This document shows positions 17,810-25,751 of a stretch of 64,000 nucleotides of DNA, in pieces. The notes beneath the pieces were generated by a model. That model was not told where the DNA came from, searched no databases, and saw nothing but the letters and a program-made list of their open reading frames with translations. Both the position numbers and the translations under genes were made by a program. Within the stretch, counting starts at the first letter, position 1; each line of letters begins with the position of its first letter. The DNA is from Salinicola endophyticus. GTDB lineage: Bacteria; Pseudomonadota; Gammaproteobacteria; Pseudomonadales; Halomonadaceae. The stretch lies in assembly GCF_040536835.1 (NCBI RefSeq), contig NZ_CP159578.1, positions 930,001 through 994,000 on the forward strand. Direction: 5' to 3'.

Positions 17810-18796
17810 ATGTCCGACCCAGTCACCCTGCACGATATCTATCTGGCCCGCCAGCGACTCGCCGGACAGGCGGCGCGCACGCCGCTGATCCTTTCCCAGA
17901 GCCTTTCGACACGCTTCGACGCCGAGGTCTATCTCAAGCTCGAGACGCTGCAGCCGAGCGGCGCATTCAAGCTGCGCGGCGCGCTCAACAAGATCGCCTC
18001 GCTGGCGCCGGATCAGCTCAAGCGCGGCGTCACCACGGCCTCCACCGGCAATCACGGCCGCGCGGTGGCGTGGGCGGCCAAACGCCTCGGCGCGCGGGCG
18101 GTGATCTGTCTCTCCGAGCTGGTGCCGGCCAACAAGGTCGCCGCCATCGAAGCGCTAGGGGCCGAGGCTCGGGTGATCGGGCGCTCCCAGGACGACGCCT
18201 TCGTCGAGGCGCGACGCCTGGTCGCCGACGACGGCATGACGCTGATCGAACCCTTCGACGACCCGCTGATCGCGGCCGGACAGGGCACCATCGGACTCGA
18301 ACTGATGGAGGACCTGCCGGCGCTCGACCGCGTGCTGGTCGGTCTTTCCGGCGGCGGGCTGCTCGGCGGTATCGGACGTGCCGTCAAAGGCATCAACCCC
18401 CAGATCCAGGTGACCGGGGTGAGCATGGAGCAGGGCGCGGCGATGATCGACAGCCTGGCGGCGGGCGAGCCGGTGGAGGTCGAGGAACAAGCCTCGCTGG
18501 CCGATTCGCTCGGCGGCGGGATCGGGCTCGACAACCGCTGTACTTTCGCCCTGGTGCGCGAGGTGATGGACGATCACTACCGGGTGTCGGAGCCGGCAAT
18601 TGCCCGGGCCATGCTGCACTTCTTCGAGCAGGAGAAGATGCTGGTCGAGGGTGCTGCAGTGGTGGGGCTCGCCGCCATCGAGGAGCACGCTCTCGACATC
18701 CGCGGCCAGAAGGTGGCGCTGATCGTCTCGGGCAACGGCGTGGATGCGGAGACGCTGATGCGGGCGAGAACCCTGCTGGACTATCCGCCGCGCTGA
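17810..18796 (+). CDS. eutB: Hydroxyectoine utilization dehydratase (threonine dehydratase family)
   Basis: This 328-residue fold-type II PLP enzyme has the PLP lysine K54 in SGAFKLRGALN and the glycine loop SGGGLLGGI. It resembles the serine/threonine dehydratase family, and EutB is the member linked to hydroxyectoine catabolism in marine bacteria, where it is thought to act on the hydroxylated intermediate before it joins the ectoine route. The ATG at 17810 follows GGGAGCC. Its direct neighbour eutC and the preceding doeCD are the main reason for the name; a housekeeping threonine dehydratase would normally stand elsewhere and biosynthetic ones have an extra regulatory domain that is absent here. 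Confidence 0.85.
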   Translation: MSDPVTLHDIYLARQRLAGQAARTPLILSQSLSTRFDAEVYLKLETLQPSGAFKLRGALNKIASLAPDQLKRGVTTASTGNHGRAVAWAAKRLGARAVICLSELVPANKVAAIEALGAEARVIGRSQDDAFVEARRLVADDGMTLIEPFDDPLIAAGQGTIGLELMEDLPALDRVLVGLSGGGLLGGIGRAVKGINPQIQVTGVSMEQGAAMIDSLAAGEPVEVEEQASLADSLGGGIGLDNRCTFALVREVMDDHYRVSEPAIARAMLHFFEQEKMLVEGAAVVGLAAIEEHALDIRGQKVALIVSGNGVDAETLMRARTLLDYPPR

Positions 18797-18854
18797 TGCG
18801 AATTCCAGTGCGCGCTGACGCGAATTCAAATGAATGGACGCAGGAGACACCCCG

Positions 18855-19802
18855 ATGGAGCTTTATGACCGACAGCAGATTCAGGATGTCGTCACGCTGG
18901 ATCACGCCGCGCTGGAGGCGGTCGAAGCCGGTTTCCGTGCGCTGGGTGAAGGTAACGTCGTCCAGCCGCCGATCCTGTCGATGGCAATTGCGGAGTCCAA
19001 TGGCGAGGTCGACGTCAAGACCGCGCATATTCAGGGCAATGCGCGCTTCGCGATCAAGGTCAGCCCCGGCTTCTTCGACAATCCCAAGCTGGGGCTGCCG
19101 AGTCTCAACGGGCTGATGATCGTGTTCTCGGCCAAGACCGGCCTGGTCGAGGCGGTGCTGTTCGACGAGGGCTATCTCACTGACATACGCACCGCGCTGG
19201 CCGGCGCCATCGCCGCCAAGCATCTCTCGCGGAGCGACAGCCGGCGTGTCACCGTCCTTGGCGCCGGCGTGCAGGCGGAGCTGCAGGTCACCGCGCTCAG
19301 GCTGGTGCGCGACATCGAGCAGGTCGACGTCTGGGCGCGGGATGCCGAGAAGGCCGGCGCCTATGCGGTTCGCATGCGCGAGCGCTATGGCCTTGCGGTC
19401 GAGGTCCACGAGGAGATCGGGGCGGCCTGTACCCATGCCGACATCATCGTCACCACCACACCGTCGCGCACGCCGCTGCTCTCTGGGGAACACCTGCGCG
19501 AGGGGGTGCATGTCACGGCGATGGGCTCTGACAGCCCCGAAAAGCGCGAGCTCGACTCCTCGGTGATGGAGCGCGCCGACGCCTTCGTCGCCGATACTCG
19601 GGCCCAGAGCGAGCACAATGGCGAGCTCAAGGTCTATGCCAGCCATCGCCCGCCGTTCACGGTTCACGAGCTGGGCCAGGTGATCGCCGGCGGTCAGTCG
19701 CCGCGCCGGGAGGCGAGCGCCATCACCGTCTGCGATCTCACCGGCACCGGGGTGCAGGACACCGCCATCGCCGGCTTTGCGCTGTCGCGGCTGACGTCGT
19801 GA
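18855..19802 (+). CDS. eutC: Ectoine utilization protein, ornithine cyclodeaminase family
   Basis: This 315-residue protein belongs to the ornithine cyclodeaminase/mu-crystallin family, with a Rossmann motif VTVLGAGVQAELQ near residue 135 and the ligand region LPSLNGLMIVF. EutC accompanies EutB in hydroxyectoine catabolism gene sets; the exact reaction has been less certain than for the Doe enzymes. The ATG at 18855 follows CAGGAGACACCCCG, better than an opening at 18834. The stop overlaps the GTG of the next gene by four bases. Confidence 0.85.
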   Translation: MELYDRQQIQDVVTLDHAALEAVEAGFRALGEGNVVQPPILSMAIAESNGEVDVKTAHIQGNARFAIKVSPGFFDNPKLGLPSLNGLMIVFSAKTGLVEAVLFDEGYLTDIRTALAGAIAAKHLSRSDSRRVTVLGAGVQAELQVTALRLVRDIEQVDVWARDAEKAGAYAVRMRERYGLAVEVHEEIGAACTHADIIVTTTPSRTPLLSGEHLREGVHVTAMGSDSPEKRELDSSVMERADAFVADTRAQSEHNGELKVYASHRPPFTVHELGQVIAGGQSPRREASAITVCDLTGTGVQDTAIAGFALSRLTS

Positions 19803-20389
19803 GCCGGGCGGGTGCGGTGGTGGTGCGCCGTGCCACCCCAGCCGATGCCGAGGCGATCACGACCATCCACGTCGACGCCTGGCGACATAACTACCGCGGC
19901 TTGATCGCCGAGACCACGCTGGCGAGCTTGGATGTCGCCGCGCGTGCCGCGGCCTGGCGCTTACAGCTCGAAGCAGGGGCGGCGGTCTTTGTCGGTACGC
20001 CTGCCAATACCCAGGCGGGCACCCTGGCAGGCACCCGGGCCGACGCGCTGCTCGGCTGGGTGAGTGTTGGCCCTTTTCGCCAGAGCGAGAGTGCGCGGCC
20101 CGAGGTGCGCTCACTCACCCCCGGCTGGGCCGAGCTTTACGGCTTCTACGTTGCCCCGCGGGCGCAGCGCCAGGGCGTCGGCCACGCCCTGTGGCAGGCT
20201 GCGCTGGAGTGGTGTCTCGATCAGGGCTACCGCGACCTGGGGCTGTGGGTCCTCGCCGGCAATGTGCCGGCGATTCGCTTCTACCAGCGCTGCGGCCTGC
20301 GAGATCTGGGGCTCGATCAGGATTTCACCATCGACGCACAGCCGCTGGTGGAGAAACTGATGGCGCGAACGCTGGCCAGCCCGGTCTGA
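19799..20389 (+). CDS. GNAT-family N-acetyltransferase coupled to eutC
   Basis: This 196-residue protein shows the GNAT fold: VRRATPADAEAI at the N-terminus, the acetyl-CoA loop VAPRAQRQGVGHALW (R/Q-x-x-G-x-G/A pattern) near residues 119-133, and the C-terminal strand pattern NVPAIRFYQRCGL. A short repeat-like insert (TPANTQAGTLAGT, residues about 63-77) is not usual for the family. The GTG start overlaps the eutC stop, so translation is coupled and a role with hydroxyectoine-derived amines is plausible but not shown. Substrate unknown. Confidence 0.75.
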   Translation: MSRAGAVVVRRATPADAEAITTIHVDAWRHNYRGLIAETTLASLDVAARAAAWRLQLEAGAAVFVGTPANTQAGTLAGTRADALLGWVSVGPFRQSESARPEVRSLTPGWAELYGFYVAPRAQRQGVGHALWQAALEWCLDQGYRDLGLWVLAGNVPAIRFYQRCGLRDLGLDQDFTIDAQPLVEKLMARTLASPV

Positions 20390-20516
20390 GCGCGATCACG
20401 TCGTCGCCCGAGCGCTGGGGGAGACCGCTGCGCGCTTGCACTTTGGTGGCAGGTCCACGACGGCCCGCATCGTGGCGTGGCATGCTGGCGACGAGCGTGA
20501 ACGAGAGGAAGAGGCG

Positions 20517-21686
20517 ATGGTCAGCAATATCCTGATGCCGCGCATTCTGGAAGTCGGGGGTGGTGCGCTCGAGCGTCTCGCCGGGGTGCTCGCGGCACTC
20601 GGCGTGCAGCGGCCGCTGGTGGTCACCGATCCGATGATGCTCGAACTCGGCTACGTGGCGCGACTCCAGGCATTGCTCGAGGCCGCCGGGCTCGATTACC
20701 GCGTGTTCGCGGACACCGTGCCGGAGCCCACCCTGGCCTCGATCCTCGACGGCGTGGCGCTGATGCGCGAGGGCACTGCACAGGGCGCGTTCGATGGCGT
20801 GATCGCGCTGGGTGGCGGCAGCCCCATCGACTCGGCCAAGGCGATCGGCGTACTGGGTCACTTCGGCGGTGAGATCCGCGACTACCAGTTCCCGCGCGCG
20901 GCGTCGCAGCTCGGCCTGCCGCTGGTCGCCATCCCCACCACCGCCGGCACCGGCTCGGAGATGACGCGTTTCACTATCATCACCGACGAGGTCGCCGGCG
21001 AAAAGATGCTCTGCCCGGGCATCGGCTTCATGCCGGCGGCCGCGATCGTCGACTTCGAGCTGACGCTCTCGGTGCCGCCGCGGGTCACCGCCGATACCGG
21101 CATCGATGCGCTCACCCACGCCATCGAGGCCTACGTCAGCCGCAAGGCCAACCCCTTCTCGGATCACAATGCGCTGGCCGCGATGCGCCTGATCGGCCCC
21201 CATCTGCGCCGGGTCTATCATCAGGGCGACGATCGCGCGGCGCGCGAGGCGATGATGCTGGGCTCGAGCCTGGCTGGCCTGGCCTTCTCCAGCGCCTCGG
21301 TGGCACTGGTACACGGTATGAGCCGGCCGCTGGGTGCGGCTTTTCACGTGCCCCACGGCATGTCCAACGCCATGCTGCTGCCGGCGGTCACGACCTTCTC
21401 GCTGGCCGCCGCGCCGGCACGTTACGCCACCTGCGCCCGCGCCATTGGCGTGGCCACCGACAACGATGACGACGCCCGCGCCGGCGAGCGGCTACTCGCC
21501 GAGCTGGTCGCCCTCAATCAGGAGCTGGCGGTGCCCACGCCGCGGGACTACGGCATCGACCCCGCGCGCTTCGAGGCGCTGCTCGACACCATGGCCGAGC
21601 AGGCCCTGGCCTCCGGCTCACCCGGTAACAACCCGCGGGTGCCGAGCCATGCGGAACTGATCGAACTCTACCGTTCGCTCTGGTAG
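20517..21686 (+). CDS. Iron-containing (group III) alcohol dehydrogenase
   Basis: This 389-residue enzyme matches the family's usual 380-390. NAD-binding GGGSPIDSAKAIG and the metal ligands of the DTGIDALTHAIEAYVS segment (Asp and His) and of HGMSRPLGAAFHVPHGMSNA (two His) are all present. It would reduce aldehydes or oxidise alcohols; the substrate is unknown. The ATG at 20517 follows GAGAGGAAGAGGCG. It lies 127 bases after the GNAT gene in the same direction, at the end of the hydroxyectoine genes, so a role in handling a by-product aldehyde there is possible. Confidence 0.85.
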   Translation: MVSNILMPRILEVGGGALERLAGVLAALGVQRPLVVTDPMMLELGYVARLQALLEAAGLDYRVFADTVPEPTLASILDGVALMREGTAQGAFDGVIALGGGSPIDSAKAIGVLGHFGGEIRDYQFPRAASQLGLPLVAIPTTAGTGSEMTRFTIITDEVAGEKMLCPGIGFMPAAAIVDFELTLSVPPRVTADTGIDALTHAIEAYVSRKANPFSDHNALAAMRLIGPHLRRVYHQGDDRAAREAMMLGSSLAGLAFSSASVALVHGMSRPLGAAFHVPHGMSNAMLLPAVTTFSLAAAPARYATCARAIGVATDNDDDARAGERLLAELVALNQELAVPTPRDYGIDPARFEALLDTMAEQALASGSPGNNPRVPSHAELIELYRSLW

Positions 21687-21696
21687 CCAGCGCTGC

Positions 21697-21716
21697 AACG
21701 GCTCAGCGCCGTTTCA
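21697..21716 (+). terminator. Probable terminator after the iron alcohol dehydrogenase
   Basis: A 6-base stem AACGGC/GCCGTT (21697-21702 and 21708-21713) with a TCAGC loop begins 11 bases after the stop codon and is followed by TTTC-like sequence. The convergent GST gene ends at 21817. Confidence 0.5.
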
Positions 21717-21816
21717 TGCGGGCCAGAAAGGGGCACCGGTAAGAGGCGCGCAGCTACGTTCGCCGAGAGTCGTCGCGAAGATGTCAGGCCAGGGCCGATA
21801 TCTGGCGGGCCCGATG

Positions 21817-22425
21817 TCAGCCTTCGATCGGATGACGTCGGAACGTCTCGCGTGCTTCCATCGCGGTCATGTGCCGGGTCAACGCGGGATAGTCCGGTGC
21901 CGGCATTTCCTCGCCGAAATGAAACTGCACAAACGACCAAGCGACGGCGGTGCTGATATCGGCCTGGGTGATGATCTCCTCGGGGTGATCTCCTATGGAG
22001 GACTGCTGCTGATCCAGTTGGCGGCAACCCGCCTCTAGCTGCCGTTTGACTCTGTCGATCCATGGCTGGTGTCTTTTTTCGGCGGGGCGTAAATGGTGCT
22101 CGTAGACGAGTTGGATACTTTTTTCGCAGACGGTCAGTGCCAGTCCCACTCGATTCAGTACGGCGGCCCGGGCGTCGAGAGAAGAGGGTAGCAGGGAGTG
22201 CGAGGAGATCGCCTCCAGATACTCCAGAATCAGGCTCGAATCCAGGAGCAGGGTGCCGTCGTCTAGCATTAGACTGGGTGCCTTGACGACTGGGTTGATC
22301 TTCTCGAAAGCCGCGTAGTCGCCGAACACCGAGAGCGGCCGATGCTCGAATGCCTGCCCGTAATACGCCAGAGAAATGGCGACGCGACGAACATAGGGAG
22401 AATCCAGCATACCGTAGAGTTGCAT
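21817..22425 (-). CDS. Glutathione S-transferase family protein
   Basis: This 202-residue protein starts with the thioredoxin-like GST domain (MQLYGMLDSPYVRRVAISL; the Ser/Tyr of DSPYVRR is the usual catalytic region, and the cis-Pro and glutathione-binding Ser lie in KAPSLML and LLLDSSLILEYLE). A helical C-terminal domain follows from about residue 85. It is divergent from a LysR-type regulator with 93 bases between starts, which suggests it is the regulator's target. Local base composition is less GC-rich than in the neighbouring loci. Substrate unknown. Confidence 0.85.
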   Translation of the reverse strand: MQLYGMLDSPYVRRVAISLAYYGQAFEHRPLSVFGDYAAFEKINPVVKAPSLMLDDGTLLLDSSLILEYLEAISSHSLLPSSLDARAAVLNRVGLALTVCEKSIQLVYEHHLRPAEKRHQPWIDRVKRQLEAGCRQLDQQQSSIGDHPEEIITQADISTAVAWSFVQFHFGEEMPAPDYPALTRHMTAMEARETFRRHPIEG

Positions 22426-22518
22426 GTTTAGACTCCTCTGTTAGATAACGTAACGATAATCTCGAAAATTCCCGCGGAATAGCGCTGTTTTTCCGCCAAT
22501 ATCGTTAGTGGAGCTAAC
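22426..22518. promoter_or_regulatory. Divergent GST/LysR control region with palindromes
   Basis: The 93-base spacer is AT-rich. A 15-base palindrome GTTAG-TGGAG-CTAAC (22504-22518) abuts the ATG of the LysR gene and encloses its ribosome site, and a related GTTAGATAAC word lies at 22440-22449 next to the GST start. Such paired sites are what a LysR protein that controls itself and its divergent partner would use. Binding is inferred. Confidence 0.6.
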
Positions 22519-23412
22519 ATGGAAAGGGCGCCTCCTCTGCACTGTCTGAGAAGCTTCGAAGCTGTGGCTCGGCTAGGTAGTGTGACCCGAGCTGCTACCG
22601 AGCTCTGCGTCACGCACTCGGCGGTCAGCCAGCAGATCAAACAGCTTGAGCATCTACTGGGAGTGGCGCTATTCATTCGCCAGGGACGGCGTCTTCGAGT
22701 CAGCGAAAATGGCAGACTCTACGCCATGCAGGTGCGCGATGCCTTGGCGAGTCTTACCGAAGCGACACAGCTGATTCGCAGCGGGGGAGAGACCACGGAG
22801 CTAACGGTATCGCTACTACCCTCCTTCGGGTGCGCCTGGCTGATACCCCGGCTCGCGAGTTTTCGCGCGCGCTATCCTCATATCGTGCTACGCCTGCAGG
22901 CCGACCTCGCGATTATCGATCTTCGCCAGGAAGGGAGCGACATCGGGATACGCATGGGGAAAGGCAATTGGGCCGATGTCGAAACGAAGCTACTCTTTCA
23001 TGATGAGCAGTTGATCGTTGCTTCACCAGAGTTTGCATGTGCGAAGCGCGAGTGGACGCCAGAAGAGATTGTCGCCGCACCCGCGGTGTTGGGTATGGAA
23101 TCCTGGGCACCTTGGTGTCGATTGGCGAGGGTCGAAGCGCCACCGGTGACGCGTGGACTGCGCACCAATGACTCCAACCTGCTGCTACAGGCTGTGCGCC
23201 AGGGGCAGGGACTGGCGCTGGAGCGACGCAGTCTGGTGCAGCAGGGGCTCGAATGTGGCGAGCTTGTTCAGTTGAGTCCACTGACGGTTTTCTATCCCTA
23301 CCCCTACTGGCTGATTCTCCCTCGGGGCCGGCGAATCGAGGGCAAGGTCACTGCCTTCGTCGACTGGCTGGAAGATGAGGTCGAGCAGTATCTTTCGTGT
23401 CTGCGTAGATGA
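22519..23412 (+). CDS. LysR-family regulator (GcvA-like)
   Basis: This 297-residue protein has an N-terminal winged helix (LRSFEAVARLGSVTRAATEL, VTHSAVSQQIKQLEHLLG) and a periplasmic-binding-protein-like effector domain from about residue 90. The N-terminal region resembles the GcvA/AmpR group. The likely target is the divergent GST gene. The start is ATG at 22519, directly after the palindrome described for the spacer, which would let the protein block its own translation start region as well as transcription. Confidence 0.87.
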   Translation: MERAPPLHCLRSFEAVARLGSVTRAATELCVTHSAVSQQIKQLEHLLGVALFIRQGRRLRVSENGRLYAMQVRDALASLTEATQLIRSGGETTELTVSLLPSFGCAWLIPRLASFRARYPHIVLRLQADLAIIDLRQEGSDIGIRMGKGNWADVETKLLFHDEQLIVASPEFACAKREWTPEEIVAAPAVLGMESWAPWCRLARVEAPPVTRGLRTNDSNLLLQAVRQGQGLALERRSLVQQGLECGELVQLSPLTVFYPYPYWLILPRGRRIEGKVTAFVDWLEDEVEQYLSCLRR

Positions 23413-23456
23413 CCCCGTGTGCGATGCCGAAGGCGTCACGGTGGCGTCCATGGAAG

Positions 23457-24596
23457 TCAACGGCTTTCGAGCGATGCGGCACTGAACACGATGCACAGCG
23501 ACAGCACGCCGAGCAGGGCGAAGGCGTAGTGCAGCGTGATCACACTGGCGGCGAACCCGATCAGCGGTGGCCCCAGCAGCATGCCGCCGTAGCCCAGGGT
23601 GGCGACGCCGGCGATCGCGGCGCCGGGTGGCAGCTCGGGGTCGTTGGCCGCGCGTGAGAACGCCAGCGGCATCACCAGGGCATAGCCGATGCCCATCAGG
23701 AAGAAGCCGACCAGGACGAGATACAGCTCGCCGCAGAGCACTGCCAGAGCCACGCCCAGGGCGGCCGAGAGGCCGGCGAGACGCGTCGCCGTGGTAGTGC
23801 CGAGACGCAGGATCAGCCCCGCGCCGATCAGCCGCGTGATCACCATGGCGGTGGAGAAGATGGTGTAGCCCAGGGTGCTCTGGGCCGTGCTGGCTGTGGT
23901 GGCATCGAGCAGGAAGAGTGCACTCCAGTCCGCCACGGCGCCTTCGCCGAGGGAGGCGCACAGGGCGACCACGCCGACCCACAGCAGCGCCCCGTGCGGC
24001 AGCGGCAGCCGCCGGGGCTTCGCCGCGGGCGGCTGGCGGCGCTCGCCGGGCCAAGGCACGGCGGCGACCACTGCGGTGATCGCGTAGATCAGCCCGCCCG
24101 CCAGGAGAAAGTGCCACAGCAGCGGGAGCGCCAGGTGCGTCGCCAAGTAGCCGAGTGCCGCGCCCGTTCCGGCGCCCAGGCTCCATAGGGCATGGAAGGA
24201 GGCCATCACCGGCTTGTCGAGGGCGCGCTCGGCCTCGCCGGCCCAGCCGTTCATGGTCACGTCCATGGCGCCCTGAACGCCCCCGAACAGCACCAGTGCC
24301 AGGGCGAGAGACCACACCGTGGGCGCCGCGGCGACCAGACCCAGCATCAGGACGCAGGCGATGGCCAGGGTTCGGGTGGTGCGCGCCGCGCCGAAATGAT
24401 CGGCGGCGCGCCCGGCCAGCGGAAACGAGATCAGCGCGCCGACGCCCAGGCCCAGCAGCAGCAGGCCGAGCCCGGCATCATCGAGACCGTGCAGCTCGGT
24501 AACGCGCGGAATGCGCGACGCCCAGGTGCCGAACAGGCCGCCATTGAGAAAGAACATGGCGGCAACGGCGCTCCAGGTGCGAACGGGGCTAGGCAT
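23457..24596 (-). CDS. MFS transporter, YbjJ-like
   Basis: This 379-residue membrane protein has about 12 hydrophobic segments and is shorter than most MFS carriers. The N-terminal pattern FFLNGGLFGTWASRIP and the segment VQGAMDVTMNGWAGEAE match the YbjJ group, whose substrates are unknown. It starts 39 bases after the Gfo/Idh/MocA gene on the same strand, so the two are probably co-transcribed and may act on the same compound. Confidence 0.82.
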   Translation of the reverse strand: MPSPVRTWSAVAAMFFLNGGLFGTWASRIPRVTELHGLDDAGLGLLLLGLGVGALISFPLAGRAADHFGAARTTRTLAIACVLMLGLVAAAPTVWSLALALVLFGGVQGAMDVTMNGWAGEAERALDKPVMASFHALWSLGAGTGAALGYLATHLALPLLWHFLLAGGLIYAITAVVAAVPWPGERRQPPAAKPRRLPLPHGALLWVGVVALCASLGEGAVADWSALFLLDATTASTAQSTLGYTIFSTAMVITRLIGAGLILRLGTTTATRLAGLSAALGVALAVLCGELYLVLVGFFLMGIGYALVMPLAFSRAANDPELPPGAAIAGVATLGYGGMLLGPPLIGFAASVITLHYAFALLGVLSLCIVFSAASLESR

Positions 24597-24635
24597 GTAG
24601 GATCCTTGGGCTGATGTTATCGATGTCGCAAGCGC

Positions 24636-25595
24636 TCAGTGCGCGGACGTCGCTACCTCTAGCAGATCCAGAACGACGTGATTGGCACGGGCGGCCTGAT
24701 CGATGTCGATGCACCCGGACCAGTCTCCGCTGACGAGCCCGTGGAGAAAAGGATCGAGCCCCAGGCCCGCATCGGGCCTCAGCGTGCCAAGCGTCTCGCT
24801 GTGGTAGGTGTCTTTGAAGTGCACCTTGAGTTCGTGCCCGCAGGTGCGCAGCGCGCCCAGGCTCCCGAGTAGCTCGATGTCCAGCATGGGCCAGTCGCCC
24901 GCCGCCCAACCCGCTTCGATGATCGCCAATCCCTTGGGATGACGTAGCCAGCCCGCGCCGAAATCATCGCCCGGGGTTTCCCCGAGGACGTGACATAGCA
25001 TCGCTCGCTGCGCTGTCAGCGGTGCGAGCCCCCACCACTGCATCAGATCGACGGCATGTATGGCCAGATCACCGAAACCGCCAAAGCCCGCCAGCTCTGG
25101 GTCGACGAGCCAACCGTCGCGGAGCCAGCCGCTACGTGCGCCGTCGTGGCTGAAGCGGACCCTGACGTAGTGGACGTGCCCCAGCTTGCCGCCGACGATC
25201 AGCCGTCTCGCGGCGATCAGTGCGGGCTCCATGCGCAGGAAAAAGCCGCTATGGAAGGGGATTCGGGCGGCATGCAGAGCGGTGGTCAGGGCGTTGAGAT
25301 CCTCACGCTCTGTCGCCAGTGGCTTTTCGATGAATAGCGGCAGATGCCCCGCCAGCCAGTGACGCACGTCGGCGAGATGTCTACCGGTTTCGCCCAGGAG
25401 TAAAAGTGCCGCCATTTCCTCAGCCTGCTGCACCGAATCGAGGCGAGCGGTTCCGGTGCTGGCAAGCGCATCGGTGAGGGCTGGTGTATCACTATCAAGG
25501 AGGTGGGACAGCCTGACACCCGGGGTGGCCTGAATACGAGCGGCATAGTCGTGCCAGTGAGGATGGCGGCAGCCGATCATGGCGATGGACTTCAT
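24636..25595 (-). CDS. Gfo/Idh/MocA-family oxidoreductase
   Basis: This 319-residue NAD(P)-dependent oxidoreductase has an N-terminal Rossmann domain (MKSIAMIGCRHPHWHDY), with Cys in place of the last loop Gly, the conserved FIEKPLA motif (catalytic Lys-Pro) near residue 93, and the active-site G-x-x-x-x-H-x-x-D in GDLAIHAVDLMQW. Members act on sugars, inositols or related polyols; the substrate is not predictable. It is upstream of the YbjJ-like carrier in the same direction and 156 bases downstream of zwf. Confidence 0.85.
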   Translation of the reverse strand: MKSIAMIGCRHPHWHDYAARIQATPGVRLSHLLDSDTPALTDALASTGTARLDSVQQAEEMAALLLLGETGRHLADVRHWLAGHLPLFIEKPLATEREDLNALTTALHAARIPFHSGFFLRMEPALIAARRLIVGGKLGHVHYVRVRFSHDGARSGWLRDGWLVDPELAGFGGFGDLAIHAVDLMQWWGLAPLTAQRAMLCHVLGETPGDDFGAGWLRHPKGLAIIEAGWAAGDWPMLDIELLGSLGALRTCGHELKVHFKDTYHSETLGTLRPDAGLGLDPFLHGLVSGDWSGCIDIDQAARANHVVLDLLEVATSAH

Positions 25596-25751
25596 GGCGG
25601 GTGACCTCGTGCGCAGGAAAGCGTGACGCGAGTGCTGTCCATGCCCCGGCCTTGAGGCATGAACGCGGCACGCAGTCGACGCTGTCGGTTAGGCGTGATC
25701 GACGGATAAGACAATGGCGGGTCATCGCGACGAGACGATGCGCGAACGTCG

